DNA of 64,000 nucleotides from Microvirga sp. (GCF_014699075.1 NZ_JACXAB010000007.1:1-64000); one strand, 5' to 3'; numbered from the stretch's first letter, positions 28,426-39,995 are shown. A program made the numbers and translations. The notes: generated by a model from the sequence alone, not told the origin.

Positions 28426-30693
28426 ATGCCAAGCGCTCCCGGCGGTCCGCGCCTTCTGCTGCGCCGCCTCCGCGAGATCATGGCGGAGCCGGTCGGGGCG
28501 CAGGACCGTCTCGACAAGATCGTCACCCAGATCGCCGCCAACATGGTGGCGGAGGTGTGCTCCGTCTATGTGATGCGTGGCGATGGCGTGCTCGAGCTGT
28601 TTGCGACCGAGGGCCTGAACCGGGAGGCCGTCCACCTCACCGTCATGCGCTCGGGCGAGGGCCTCGTCGGCCTCATCGCCGCGACGGCGGAGCCCTTGGC
28701 CCTGTCCGACGCTCAGACCCACCCGGCCTTCTCCTACAAGCCCGAGACCGGCGAAGAAATCTACCACGCCTTCCTGGGCGTGCCGCTGCTGCGCGCCGGC
28801 AACACGCTCGGCGTTCTCGTCGTCCAGAACCGCACCTATCGGGTCTACGCCGAGGAGGAGGTCGAGGCCCTTCAGACCACCGCCATGGTGGTGGCCGAGA
28901 TGCTCGCCACGGGCGAGCTGCAGGCGCTGGCTCCGGTCGAGACCGGCATTGCGCTGCGCCGCCCCGTCTATCAGAAGGGCGTCGCCCTGGCCGACGGCGT
29001 GGGCCTCGGCCATGTGGTGCTCCACGAGCCTCGGGTGGTGGTCAAGAACCTCATCGCCGAGAACATCGAGGCGGAGCTGAAGCGGCTAGATGCCGCCATC
29101 GGCGAGGTGCGCCTGTCCATCGATGAGCTCATCGAGCGCGGCGACGTCGCCCATCACGGCGAGCACCGGGAGGTTCTGGAGACCTTCCGCATGTTCGCCC
29201 ACGATCAGGGCTGGCTGAGGCGCATGCGCGAGGCGGTGACCTCGGGCCTGACGGCGGAGGCCGCCGTCGAGCGGGTCCAGTCCGACAACCGCGCCCGCAT
29301 GCTGCGCCAGACGGATCCATATCTCCGCGAGCGCCTGCACGACCTGGACGATCTCGCCAACCGCCTGCTCCACCGGCTGGTGGGCCGGGAATTCGTCACC
29401 GAGCGCGAAAACCTTCCCGAGAACGCCATCCTCGTGGCCCGCTCCATGGGCCCGGCGGCCCTCCTCGACTACGACCGCTCGCGCCTGCGCGGCCTCGTGC
29501 TCGAAGAGGGCGGACCGACGAGCCACATCGCCATCGTGGCCCGGGCGCTCGGCATCCCGGCCGTCGGCGAGGTGTCGAACGCAACCTCGCTCACGGAACC
29601 GGGCGATGCCATCATCGTGGACGGTGCCGCGGGCGAGGTGCAGATCCGGCCCAACCCGGACGTGGAAGCCGCCTATGCCGAGAAGGCGCGGCTGCGCGCC
29701 CGCCGGCAGGAGCAGTACCTCAAGCTGCGGGACGTGCCCTCCGTCACCAGGGATGGGGTCGAGGTCAACCTGCAGCTCAATGCCGGCCTCGTGGTCGACC
29801 TGCCGCATCTGGCCGAGACGGGTGCTGCGGGCGTGGGCCTGTTCCGCACCGAGCTGCAGTTCATGATCGCCGAGCGCATGCCCTCGGCCTCCGAGCAGCA
29901 GGCGCTCTACAGCACCGTGTTCGCGGAAGCCGGCGACCGGCCCGTCACCTTCCGCACCCTCGATATCGGCGGCGACAAGATCCTGCCCTACATGCAGTCC
30001 GTCGAGGAGGAGAACCCGGCCCTCGGCTGGCGTGCCATCCGCATCGGCCTCGACCGTCCGGGCCTGCTGCGCGCCCAGATCCGCGCGTTGCTGAAAGCCG
30101 CCGCCGGACGGCCCCTGAAGATCATGTTCCCCATGGTGGCGACCTGCGACGAGTTCGAGCGCGCCAAGCAGTATGTGGAGCGCGAGAAGGTCCACCTAGC
30201 CAATCACGGCCACCCGCTGCCGTCGGACCTGAAGCTCGGCGTGATGCTGGAGGTGCCGTCTCTCCTGTTCCAGCTCAAGGAAATCTGCGCGAGCGCCGAT
30301 TTCATCTCGCTCGGCACCAACGACCTGATGCAGTTCCTCTTCGCCAGCGATCGCGAGAACCGGCGCGTGGCCGATCGCTTCGATCCGCTGAGTGCGCCCA
30401 TGCTGCGGGCCCTGAACATGGTGGCCGAGCATGCCGAGGCTTCCGGCTGCATGGCGACCGTCTGCGGCGAGGTGGGCGGACGGCCGCTTGAAGCCATGGC
30501 CCTGATCGGCCTCGGCTTCCGGTCCCTGTCCATGTCCCCGGCCTCCATCGGCCCGGTGAAGGCCATGCTGCTGGAGATGAACGTCGCGGAGGTCAGTGCC
30601 CTGATCCGCGAGGAACTCAAAACTGCCGGGGGCGGCCAATCGCTGCGCCCGAAACTCGCCCATTTTGCGGAAACGCATGGTATTCCCGTCTGA
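28426..30693 (+). CDS. ptsP: Phosphoenolpyruvate-protein phosphotransferase EI-Ntr (GAF-containing)
   Basis: A 755-residue enzyme I of the nitrogen-type PTS. An N-terminal GAF sensor domain spans about residues 20-160; the phosphoacceptor His is in [15 protein letters not shown] (about residue 367); the PEP-binding barrel holds [25 protein letters not shown] and [20 protein letters not shown]-Ntr passes phosphate from PEP to NPr and EIIA-Ntr, linking carbon and nitrogen state to transport and regulation. The last base of its TGA is the first base of the prfA ATG, so translation is coupled. Confidence 0.96.
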   Translation: MPSAPGGPRLLLRRLREIMAEPVGAQDRLDKIVTQIAANMVAEVCSVYVMRGDGVLELFATEGLNREAVHLTVMRSGEGLVGLIAATAEPLALSDAQTHPAFSYKPETGEEIYHAFLGVPLLRAGNTLGVLVVQNRTYRVYAEEEVEALQTTAMVVAEMLATGELQALAPVETGIALRRPVYQKGVALADGVGLGHVVLHEPRVVVKNLIAENIEAELKRLDAAIGEVRLSIDELIERGDVAHHGEHREVLETFRMFAHDQGWLRRMREAVTSGLTAEAAVERVQSDNRARMLRQTDPYLRERLHDLDDLANRLLHRLVGREFVTERENLPENAILVARSMGPAALLDYDRSRLRGLVLEEGGPTSHIAIVARALGIPAVGEVSNATSLTEPGDAIIVDGAAGEVQIRPNPDVEAAYAEKARLRARRQEQYLKLRDVPSVTRDGVEVNLQLNAGLVVDLPHLAETGAAGVGLFRTELQFMIAERMPSASEQQALYSTVFAEAGDRPVTFRTLDIGGDKILPYMQSVEEENPALGWRAIRIGLDRPGLLRAQIRALLKAAAGRPLKIMFPMVATCDEFERAKQYVEREKVHLANHGHPLPSDLKLGVMLEVPSLLFQLKEICASADFISLGTNDLMQFLFASDRENRRVADRFDPLSAPMLRALNMVAEHAEASGCMATVCGEVGGRPLEAMALIGLGFRSLSMSPASIGPVKAMLLEMNVAEVSALIREELKTAGGGQSLRPKLAHFAETHGIPV

Positions 30694-31781
30694 TGTCGAT
30701 TGCCCCTCCCTCTGATCGCCTGAACGCTATCCTCGCCCGCCATGACATCATCACGGCGACGCTCAATGCCGGGCCCGACCCGGAGACCTTCGTGTCGCTC
30801 TCCCGCGAACTCGCAGAGCTCGACGGGGTGGTGGAGGCGATCCGCGCCTACCGGGCCATGGAGGACAACCTGCATGGCCTCCAGGCCATGCTCGATGATC
30901 CTGCGATGGATTCGGAGATGCGCTCGCTCGCCGAGGACGAGCTGCCCCAGGCCCGGGAGGACCTGGAAAAGGCAGCCCAGGACCTGCGCCTGATGCTGCT
31001 GCCCAAGGACGAGGCGGACGAGAAGAGCGCCATTCTGGAAATCCGCGCCGGCACCGGCGGCGACGAGGCCGCCCTCTTCGCCGGCGATCTGCTGCGCATG
31101 TACACCCGCTATGCCGACCTCAAGGGCTGGAAGGTCGAGATCGTGTCCGAGAGCGAGGGCACGGCCGGCGGCTACAAGGAAGTAGTGGCCGAGATCAAGG
31201 GTCGGAGCGTGTTCGCCCGGCTCAAGTTCGAGAGCGGCGTCCACCGGGTCCAGCGCGTGCCGGACACGGAAACGCAAGGCCGCATCCACACCTCTGCGGC
31301 CACCGTGGCCGTGCTGCCGGAGGCCGAGGATGTGGACATCGTGATCAGCGACGCGGACCTGAAGATCGACACCATGCGGGCGCAGGGAGCGGGCGGCCAG
31401 CACGTGAACAAGACCGAGTCGGCGATCCGCATCACCCATATTCCCACCGGAATGGTGGTGTTCGTTCAGGACGAGCGCTCCCAGCACAAGAACCGCGCCC
31501 GGGCCATGGCGCTCTTGCGCGCCCGCCTCTATGACGCCGAACGCACCGCCAAGGACGCAGCCCGCGCCGCCGACCGCAAGGCCCAGGTGGGCTCCGGCGA
31601 CCGGTCGGAGCGCATCCGCACCTACAACTTCCCGCAGGGGCGCGTGACCGACCACCGCATCAACCTGACCCTCTACAAGCTGGAGGAAGTGATGGCGGGC
31701 AACGCCCTCGACGAGATGATCGACGCGCTTGTGACCGAGCATCAGGCAGCTCAGCTCGCCGACCAGGATCAGGCGGCATGA
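30693..31781 (+). CDS. prfA: Peptide chain release factor 1
   Basis: A 362-residue RF1 that reads UAA and UAG stop codons. The catalytic GGQ (in [18 protein letters not shown], about residues 233-235) cleaves peptidyl-tRNA and is the methylation site for PrmC. The stop-codon-reading domain precedes it. It overlaps ptsP by one base (TGATG) and fosX by four (ATGA). In most relatives prmC follows directly; here fosX is placed between enzyme and substrate genes. Confidence 0.97.
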   Translation: MSIAPPSDRLNAILARHDIITATLNAGPDPETFVSLSRELAELDGVVEAIRAYRAMEDNLHGLQAMLDDPAMDSEMRSLAEDELPQAREDLEKAAQDLRLMLLPKDEADEKSAILEIRAGTGGDEAALFAGDLLRMYTRYADLKGWKVEIVSESEGTAGGYKEVVAEIKGRSVFARLKFESGVHRVQRVPDTETQGRIHTSAATVAVLPEAEDVDIVISDADLKIDTMRAQGAGGQHVNKTESAIRITHIPTGMVVFVQDERSQHKNRARAMALLRARLYDAERTAKDAARAADRKAQVGSGDRSERIRTYNFPQGRVTDHRINLTLYKLEEVMAGNALDEMIDALVTEHQAAQLADQDQAA

Positions 31782-32203
31782 TCGAGGGCAGGGTTGAGGG
31801 CTTAAGCCACATTACGCTCATCACCCGTGACCTTGCCCGTATGACCGCCATCGTCGAGGGGGCGCTCGGCGGCCGGGAAATCTACTCGTCCGGCGACGAC
31901 ACGTTCTCCATATCACGCGAAAAATTCTTCGATGTGGGCGGGCTCTGGATCGCCGTGATGGAGGGCGAGAGCCTGCCCAGCCGGACCTACAATCACATCG
32001 CCTTCAAGATCCCCGCCTCCTCCATCGGTGAGTACCGGGCAAGAATCGAGGCGCTGGGACTGGAGATCCGCGAATCCCGGCCTCGGGTCGAGGGCGAGGG
32101 GCATTCGCTCTATTTCTACGATGACGACAACCATCTGTTCGAGCTGCATACCGGCACCCTAGAGGAGCGGCTGGAACGCTATCGGCGGGGCCGAAATCGT
32201 TGA
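31778..32203 (+). CDS. fosX: FosX-type fosfomycin hydrolase (glyoxalase/VOC fold)
   Basis: A 141-residue vicinal-oxygen-chelate protein that aligns without gaps to my recollection of FosX from Listeria apart from a four-residue N-terminal extension. Expected Mn-binding residues are His11 (LSHITL), His73 (TYNHIAF) and Glu122 (HLFELH), and the catalytic base that activates water is Glu48 (SREKFF). [22 protein letters not shown] and [10 protein letters not shown] are FosX hallmarks. FosX opens the fosfomycin epoxide by hydration. It overlaps prfA by four bases and prmC by four, so it is part of the release-factor operon. Confidence 0.9.
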   Translation: MIEGRVEGLSHITLITRDLARMTAIVEGALGGREIYSSGDDTFSISREKFFDVGGLWIAVMEGESLPSRTYNHIAFKIPASSIGEYRARIEALGLEIRESRPRVEGEGHSLYFYDDDNHLFELHTGTLEERLERYRRGRNR

Positions 32204-33048
32204 AAACCCGCGCCGAGGCCTTGCTGGAGCTGCGCCGGACCCTCACCGAGGCCGGGTTCGAGACCGCGGCCCTGGACGCTCGCCTGCTTCTCCTGGAAGC
32301 TCTTGGCATCTCAGCGACAGATCTTATCACTTGGCCTGACACATCCCTTACCTCAGAGCAGGTCGACACCCTCGCCGCCTTCACGAACAGGCGCCTCGCC
32401 CACGAGCCGGTGGCCCGGATCGTCGGGGAGCGGGAGTTCTGGGGCCTGCCCTTCCGCCTCTCCCCAGAGACCCTGGTGCCCCGGCCGGACACCGAGACCC
32501 TGGTCGAGACTGCCCTCGATCTGCTTCCCGACCGTCAGGCACCGTTGAAGGTCGTCGATTTCGGCACCGGCTCCGGCTGCATCCTGGTCGCGCTCCTGCA
32601 TGAGCTGCCGAACGCCGCCGGGCTTGGGGTCGACCTATCGTTTGGCGCCCTTGTGACAGCCCGTGCCAATGCTCGTGACAACCAGGTTGGCAACCGCTGC
32701 CATTTCGCCCTGTCGCGCTGGGCCGATGCGATTTCAGGCCGGTTCGACCTGATCGTCTCGAACCCGCCCTACATCGCCTCCGGGGTGATCCCAGGTCTGG
32801 ACGAGGAGGTGCGCGAGCACGACCCGAGGCTTGCCCTCGATGGCGGCCCGGACGGGCTGGAGCCCTACCGGGTTCTCCTGGCCGAAGCGGAGCGGCTGCT
32901 GGCTCCCGGTGGGCTGCTGGCGGTGGAGATCGGCTATGATCAGGCGGAGGCCTTATCGAGCCTGGCCAAGCTTCATGACCTTGAAATCCTGCGGATCGCA
33001 CACGATCTATCAGGCAACCCGCGCTGCATCGCCATGAGGCGATTGTGA
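32200..33048 (+). CDS. prmC: Release factor glutamine methyltransferase PrmC
   Basis: A 282-residue N5-glutamine methyltransferase that modifies the GGQ glutamine of RF1 and RF2. The SAM site is VVDFGTGSGCILVAL (about residues 116-130) and the catalytic NPPY motif is in DLIVSNPPYIAS (about 188). The N-terminal helical domain binds the release factor. It starts with TTG at 32200, overlapping the fosX stop (TTGA); this start also gives the conserved LLELRRTLTEAG-x-E-x-A-x-LDARLL lead. Confidence 0.95.
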   Translation: MKTRAEALLELRRTLTEAGFETAALDARLLLLEALGISATDLITWPDTSLTSEQVDTLAAFTNRRLAHEPVARIVGEREFWGLPFRLSPETLVPRPDTETLVETALDLLPDRQAPLKVVDFGTGSGCILVALLHELPNAAGLGVDLSFGALVTARANARDNQVGNRCHFALSRWADAISGRFDLIVSNPPYIASGVIPGLDEEVREHDPRLALDGGPDGLEPYRVLLAEAERLLAPGGLLAVEIGYDQAEALSSLAKLHDLEILRIAHDLSGNPRCIAMRRL

Positions 33049-33101
33049 CCGCCCGGGTGAGGCTTTCTTGTCCCAGGATGGGATAAAGTCGGAAATAGCC
33101 C

Positions 33102-33130
33102 TTGTTGGACCGAGAGGAACCCGCTAGATT
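33102..33130 (+). promoter_or_regulatory. Candidate promoter for the DUF4167 gene
   Basis: TTGTTG (33102-33107) and TAGATT (33125-33130) with a 17-base spacer. Transcription would begin near 33137 and give a leader of about 270 bases. GACCGAG in the spacer is repeated inverted at 33147-33153. Confidence 0.4.
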
Positions 33131-33136
33131 CAGGGT

Positions 33137-33406
33137 AGAGATCGTCCTCGGTCTAAACAAATCGGTGGTCCCTTGGGGACATGCCGGAAGACCAAACGAT
33201 ATCAATCGCGCAGGCAGGGGCTTTTGAACGAAACGGCCTGGCGCGATCACCTGAACCCGACACTGAAGGATGGCCAAGCCTCTGAAAGGCTGTGGCTGAA
33301 CGACAGACGGTTTGCCACGCGAACGGTGGGCGTTAAGCCCGTTCGTTGAATATTGGCTTGCATATCGCGTGGGCTTTAAAGAACCAGCGAGGCTCGTAGA
33401 GCGAAA
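33137..33406 (+). other. Long structured leader upstream of the DUF4167 gene
   Basis: The 358-base gap between prmC and the DUF4167 gene has no credible coding frame. It contains four local hairpins: GTCCC/GGGAC (33168-33180), ATCGCGCAGG/CCTGGCGCGAT with one bulge (33205-33247), AGCCT/AGGCT (33277-33291) and GAACGG/CCGTTC (33321-33344). They suggest a folded 5' untranslated region or a small RNA read toward the DUF4167 gene. I do not recognise a known RNA family. Confidence 0.45.
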
Positions 33407-34522
33407 ATGAGACCAGGACAAAACAGGCGTATGCGCGGTCGTAACAACAACAACCGCAGTAACAACAACAAGGGGCCCAATCCCCTGACGAAGAGCTACG
33501 AGTCGAACGGCCCGGACGTGAAGATCCGCGGCACGGCTCAGCATATCGCCGAGAAATACAGCCAGCTCGCCCGCGACGCGCAGTCCAGCGGCGACCCGGT
33601 GGCGGCCGAGAACTATTTCCAGCACGCCGAGCACTATTTCCGCATCATCGCGGCCGCCCAGGAGCAACTGCGTGAGCAGTACGGCTACCAGCAGCAGCGT
33701 TCCTTCGATGAGGACGGCAACGAGGAAGAAGGCTTCACCCAGGGTGAGCGCCCGAGCTTCGAGCGTGCGGGCGGCGGCCAGGACTTCGGCAACGGCGACG
33801 AGGCGGATTACGGCTCCCAGCCGCAGCCTTATGAGAACCGGGCCGAGCGCCAGCCGCGCTTCGACCGCGGGGACCGCAACGATCGTCAGGATCGTGGCGA
33901 TCGTCCCGATCGCGGGGACCGCCAGGATTACCAGCCTCGCGGCGATCGTCCCGATCGCGGCGAGCGTCAGGACCGCGGCGACCGTCGCGAGCGCTTCCAG
34001 CCCCGCGACCGCGGCCCGCGCCAGGACTTCCAGCCCCGCGACGAGCAGCCCTTCGAGGCGCGCCAGGACAACGGCGAGCGCCCTGAGCGCAATGAACAGC
34101 GTCCTGCGCGCTTCGACCGTGGGGACCGCCCCGAGCGCAACGATCGCCAGGATCGTGGTGGCCAGGATCGCGGCGATCGTCCCGATCGCGGTGATCGTCC
34201 GGAGCGCAATGATCGCTTCGAGCGCGGCGACCGTCCGGAGCGCCGCGAGCGCTTCCCGCGCGAGCGCCGCCGGGACGACGAGACATCCGATCAGGGCACC
34301 CTGCCGGCCTTCCTGACGAACCCGGTCCGCACGCCCGCTCCCGTGGCTGCCGAGACGGAGGCTCCGGCCCCCGCACCGGTGGTGATGCAGGAGGCCGCCA
34401 ACGACGAGGCCGTGGCCCGTCCGCGCCGCCGCCGCCGCACCCGCCAGGAGATGATCGACGCGGCCAATGCCGAGAACGGCGGCTTCACCCCGGATCCGGC
34501 CGAGACCCCGGCCGCCGAGTAA
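33407..34522 (+). CDS. DUF4167 protein with long Arg/Asp-rich repeat tail
   Basis: A 371-residue protein. Residues about 1-110 hold the conserved DUF4167 domain, with an Asn/Arg-rich start (MRPGQNRRMRGRNNNN) and the helical segment HIAEKYSQLARDAQSSGDPVAAENYFQHAEHYFR. From about 145 to 290 it is a degenerate tandem array of RGDRPDRGDRQD-like units, strongly charged and surely disordered; the last part is Pro/Ala-rich with a basic RPRRRRRTRQEM motif. The composition suggests RNA binding or condensate formation, which is inference. It is conserved after prmC in Rhizobiales and ends before a good terminator. Confidence 0.9.
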   Translation: MRPGQNRRMRGRNNNNRSNNNKGPNPLTKSYESNGPDVKIRGTAQHIAEKYSQLARDAQSSGDPVAAENYFQHAEHYFRIIAAAQEQLREQYGYQQQRSFDEDGNEEEGFTQGERPSFERAGGGQDFGNGDEADYGSQPQPYENRAERQPRFDRGDRNDRQDRGDRPDRGDRQDYQPRGDRPDRGERQDRGDRRERFQPRDRGPRQDFQPRDEQPFEARQDNGERPERNEQRPARFDRGDRPERNDRQDRGGQDRGDRPDRGDRPERNDRFERGDRPERRERFPRERRRDDETSDQGTLPAFLTNPVRTPAPVAAETEAPAPAPVVMQEAANDEAVARPRRRRRTRQEMIDAANAENGGFTPDPAETPAAE

Positions 34523-34545
34523 GGCGCATCAGACCTGCGGTAATG

Positions 34546-34574
34546 AAAAGGGAGAGCTCGGCTCTCCCTTTTTT
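34546..34574 (+). terminator. Rho-independent terminator after the DUF4167 gene
   Basis: AGGGAGAGC/GCTCTCCCT stem with a TCG loop, preceded by A residues and followed by TTTTT. It ends the lysC-to-DUF4167 gene run. Confidence 0.92.
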
Positions 34575-34620
34575 GTTGGCGAAAACACGTTATCGCTTTC
34601 GCAGACGCCGTCGCTTCAGT

Positions 34621-34717
34621 GTCATTCCCGGCCGGAGCGTCAGCGGACGGGAAGGGAATCCATAGCGCTCCGCCTGATCGTGGATCCCCTTCCCTCGCTC
34701 CGCTCGCCGGGGATGAC
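34621..34717. repeat. Palindromic intergenic repeat R2
   Basis: Begins GTCATTCCCGGCCGGAGCG, contains GGGAAGGGAATCCA and its inverted TGGATCCCCTTCCC, and ends GCCGGGGATGACAC. It lies between the convergent DUF4167 and MOSC genes. Confidence 0.88.
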
Positions 34718-34743
34718 ACCGAGGCAGCTTGGCCGCCTCTCTT

Positions 34744-35526
34744 CTACAGCGCCAGTTCCGCCTGCTCCGGCTCCAGGGTCTCGCCGGCTTCGAGAGAACC
34801 GTCACCCACCACCTCGGCATAGATGCCGCAGTCGAAGTGTCCGTAGGCCTTCATCAGGCTTTTCGGGATCTCCAGATCGCGGATGCCGGTGTCCGGGTCC
34901 ACGTTGGTGGCGGCACAGCGCTCGATGCGCTTGGTGACCTTCAGGCGGGCGCCGGAGGGTGCCGTGAGCACCTTGCCCACCAGATCGAACTCGGCCCAGG
35001 GCTCAAGGCCTTCGATATGGATGTTGCCGCGAAAGCGGAGAGGATCGATGGCTGAGCCGACCATAGTCTCCAGCTCCCGCACGCTGGCGAGATTGATGAG
35101 TGAGACGAAGCCGCGCCGGGAATCGGTGAAGCGGAAGCCCTGTGGGGCCGCGAGCACCTTCGGCGGGCCGCGCAGTTCTTTCGGCATGAAGCGGCGGAAG
35201 TAGGCCTCTATGGCGAGCCGGCCCTCAGGGGTCGAGAGATCGCCACGGGCCACCTGACGCCCGCCCTCCTCGATGAAGAGCGTCGTGATCGAATCGATGT
35301 AGCGGGTTTTCAGCCGCGCCAGGCTCTCGTTGCGCATGAGCATCAGGAACTTGATTTTGGGCTGATGCTGCGGGTTGCCCGGCTTGAACCCGGCCGGTCC
35401 GTTCTCGACGGCAAACAGCCGGTCGCCGGGAAAGTAGTCACCCTTCGTGAGGGTGACGGAGGACAGGGTCTCGGGCGAGAGGCCCTTCACCGGATAGCGC
35501 TGGAGGGAGGCGATGCGGATGGTCAT
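34744..35526 (-). CDS. MOSC domain protein
   Basis: A 260-residue protein with an N-terminal beta-barrel MOSC_N region (IRIASLQRYPVKGLS) and a C-terminal MOSC domain (about residues 120-250). RFRGNIHIEGLEPWAEFD and ERCAATNVDPDTGIRD contain the conserved Cys thought to bind molybdenum cofactor or carry sulfur. Relatives such as YcbX and mARC reduce N-hydroxylated compounds. It is divergent from the Crp/Fnr gene. No partner iron-sulfur reductase is adjacent. Confidence 0.88.
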   Translation of the reverse strand: MTIRIASLQRYPVKGLSPETLSSVTLTKGDYFPGDRLFAVENGPAGFKPGNPQHQPKIKFLMLMRNESLARLKTRYIDSITTLFIEEGGRQVARGDLSTPEGRLAIEAYFRRFMPKELRGPPKVLAAPQGFRFTDSRRGFVSLINLASVRELETMVGSAIDPLRFRGNIHIEGLEPWAEFDLVGKVLTAPSGARLKVTKRIERCAATNVDPDTGIRDLEIPKSLMKAYGHFDCGIYAEVVGDGSLEAGETLEPEQAELAL

Positions 35527-35690
35527 GCAGCCATGGATACGGTTTCAACGGTAGACGAGCAAGGTGGGTGCACGTGTCATGCCTGAATCCCAAGCCCGAT
35601 ACCTTGCAAATCCTTGCATTCGTGGAGCATAGCACCCCTCTGACGCGTTACACCGCATGGGGCTTTTTCGGATGGATCGGAGCCTCTGCC

Positions 35691-36422
35691 ATGGCACAGG
35701 TTCAGAGAACGCCGCAGCATCGAGACAACCGGATTCTAGCAGCGCTGGCGCCTGAGGATTTTGCCTTTCTGGAGCCGCATCTGACCTTCGTCGATCTGCC
35801 GCGGGGTGAGATCCTCTACGAGGTCGGCGAGACCATCGCCTATACCTACTTCCCTCACGATGCGATGGTGTCCCTCGTCACCATCATGCATGACGGCAAG
35901 TCCGTCGAAATGGCGACGTTCGGCTGCGAGGGGTTGTTCGGTCTGGTAAGCGCGTTTGTAACCCGCCAGTCGTTCGGGCGCTACATTGTCCAACTGAGCG
36001 GTACGGCATCGCGAATCGAACTCGGCACAATGCATAAGGCCATGGCGGCCCGACAGGCCATCCAGCACCTTGTCATGCGCTTTACCGAGGCGCTCATGGC
36101 GGAAACGCTCCAGGCTGTGGCCTGCAATGCCGTTCACAACGTGGAAGCCCGCTGCTGCCGCTGGATCCTCATGAGCCATGACAGAGCAGGCCAGCCCGAT
36201 CTTCCCCTCACCCAGGAGTTCCTGGCGGAGATGCTCGGGGTTCAGCGCTCGACGGTCAGTGACGTTGCCCGGGCCATTCAGGACAAGGGCCTGATCCGCC
36301 AGGGCAGAGGCATGATCACAGTCACGGATCGTGCCGGTCTCGAGGCCGCTTCCTGCGAATGCTATCAGATCATCAGGCAGAAATTCGAGCAGCTTTTGCC
36401 GAACACCTATGAGCGGGGCTGA
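35691..36422 (+). CDS. Crp/Fnr-family transcriptional regulator
   Basis: A 243-residue regulator with an N-terminal cyclic-nucleotide-binding-like beta roll (about 15-125) and a C-terminal winged helix-turn-helix; EFLAEMLGVQRSTVSDVARAIQDKGLI is the recognition region. No N-terminal cysteine cluster is present, so it is unlikely to be an oxygen-sensing Fnr; the cAMP-contacting residues are not obvious either. The signal is unknown. The ATG at 35691 gives normal family length; an upstream in-frame start at 35568 adds unrelated residues. Genes of this type are often multicopy in Methylobacteriaceae. Confidence 0.9.
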   Translation: MAQVQRTPQHRDNRILAALAPEDFAFLEPHLTFVDLPRGEILYEVGETIAYTYFPHDAMVSLVTIMHDGKSVEMATFGCEGLFGLVSAFVTRQSFGRYIVQLSGTASRIELGTMHKAMAARQAIQHLVMRFTEALMAETLQAVACNAVHNVEARCCRWILMSHDRAGQPDLPLTQEFLAEMLGVQRSTVSDVARAIQDKGLIRQGRGMITVTDRAGLEAASCECYQIIRQKFEQLLPNTYERG

Positions 36423-36482
36423 ACAGGAGTGCCCTGCCGCCATGGCAGCAGATCTTGGTATCATTCGGCAGCCATAACCATG

Positions 36483-36512
36483 AAAAAGCCCTGCCGGGTG
36501 GCAGGGCTTTTT
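36483..36512. terminator. Bidirectional Rho-independent terminator
   Basis: Thirteen-base arms AAAAAGCCCTGCC and GGCAGGGCTTTTT around a GGGT loop. It separates the convergent Crp/Fnr gene and the small 87-residue gene and works on both strands. Confidence 0.93.
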
Positions 36513-36537
36513 CGCTTCCAACGGAGCAAATCCGGGC

Positions 36538-36801
36538 TTACGAAGCGTCCCCCGAACGGGCGACCCTGGAGCGCTTGAGTTCGGGCGTGTTGAACCCTTC
36601 GCGGGCCGGGATGTGATCCTCGTTGGTGGTCTTGGGATTCATGCCCCCATGAGCGGTCTGGTGCTCAGGGATGCTGGTCTGAGGACCGGCCTCCTGCTTC
36701 ATGCGCAGTGCCTTCTCGGCATTGGCCACGAGTTCCTCGCGGGCCTTTTCGGCCTTGCGCTTCTTGGGGCTGAACATGGAGAAGATATCGGAAAGGGCCA
36801 T
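36538..36801 (-). CDS. Small hydrophilic protein, unknown function
   Basis: An 87-residue charged protein: a possible amphipathic start (MALSDIFSMFSPKKRKAEKA), a short helix AREELVANAEKALRMKQEAG, and a polar tail ending PELKRSRVARSGDAS. No signal peptide or known domain. It starts six bases after the stop of the 107-residue gene, so the two are co-transcribed. The short motif AREEL/ANAEKAL resembles EAEKARAALARNAEMG in that partner, hinting at shared ancestry or function. Confidence 0.7.
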   Translation of the reverse strand: MALSDIFSMFSPKKRKAEKAREELVANAEKALRMKQEAGPQTSIPEHQTAHGGMNPKTTNEDHIPAREGFNTPELKRSRVARSGDAS

Positions 36802-36807
36802 GCTGTC

Positions 36808-37131
36808 TTACTCCTTGGCACGGGAGAGGACGCCGTCCTCTTCGTCGCTGCGATGGGTCGGCGGGGCTTTGACGTTCTGACGCGAGACGGGAATGTCGCG
36901 GGAGGTCGCGATGGTGCCGGTGGAATCGCCAATGTCGCGGCCGGTCTCGTTGGCCGCCGGCCCCTTGTCGTCCCGGATCACCCGGCCGTTCTCGGTGGTG
37001 TCGCCGAAGGTCTCGGGCGTCACGGAGGGCTGCTCCTCGGCCGGGCTTTGCGGCACGCCCAAGCCCATCTCCGCGTTGCGGGCGAGAGCGGCACGGGCTT
37101 TTTCGGCCTCCGAGCGCGGGTCGCGTGTCAT
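36808..37131 (-). CDS. Small disordered protein beside clpB, unknown function
   Basis: A 107-residue hydrophilic protein starting MTRDPRSEAEKARAALARN. GAGGAGG lies directly upstream of its ATG, an excellent ribosome binding site. The middle and C-terminus are rich in D, E, T, P and R (TGRDIGDSTGTIATSRDIP) and look disordered. It is divergent from clpB, sharing the 180-base gap that has a heat-shock-type promoter on the plus strand. A long frame continues upstream antisense to clpB, but the start and composition change here. Function unknown; a stress role is only suggested by position. Confidence 0.7.
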   Translation of the reverse strand: MTRDPRSEAEKARAALARNAEMGLGVPQSPAEEQPSVTPETFGDTTENGRVIRDDKGPAANETGRDIGDSTGTIATSRDIPVSRQNVKAPPTHRSDEEDGVLSRAKE

Positions 37132-37188
37132 GGGAACCTCCTCAAACTGTCGTGGGGTCAATGCCAGGACGGGAAGCGGGTTCCCCCT

Positions 37189-37217
37189 CTTGTTGTGTCC
37201 AAATGGACACACCATCT
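37189..37217 (+). promoter_or_regulatory. Heat-shock (RpoH-type) promoter of clpB with inverted repeat
   Basis: CTTGTTG (37189-37195) and CACCATCT (37210-37217) with a 14-base spacer fit the sigma-32 consensus CTTGAAA / CCCATNT. TGTGTCC-AAAT-GGACACA, a perfect inverted repeat (37194-37211), occupies the spacer and could bind a regulator. The transcript would start about 88 bases before the clpB ATG. Confidence 0.6.
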
Positions 37218-37311
37218 TGGAGTTCAGGCGGATGCCTCGAGATGAGGGTCCGACATCGCAGGATCTGCCTGTGCCTCCAAGAGGGCGGGCAGATCCGAGG
37301 AGGGATGATTG

Positions 37312-39933
<2,622 letters not shown>

Positions 39934-39945
39934 GACCTACAGAAT

Positions 39946-39976
39946 GGTCGGGTGCTGAACCCGGCCTTTTTCTTTT
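39946..39976 (+). terminator. Rho-independent terminator of clpB
   Basis: GGTCGGGT/ACCCGGCC (one G-T pair) with loop GCTGA, then TTTTTCTTTT. It starts 13 bases after the clpB stop. Confidence 0.88.
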
Positions 39977-39995
39977 CGCGATGAGGACGCGTCGG

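Noticed and set aside
33840..34270. Regular DNA repeats considered as a CRISPR array
   Set aside because: Units are short, degenerate, in frame and encode the Arg/Asp tail; there are no unique spacers and no cas genes.
33735..34376. Arg/Gly-rich frame opposite the DUF4167 repeat array
   Set aside because: A by-product of the repeated codons on the plus strand; no ribosome binding site and no family.
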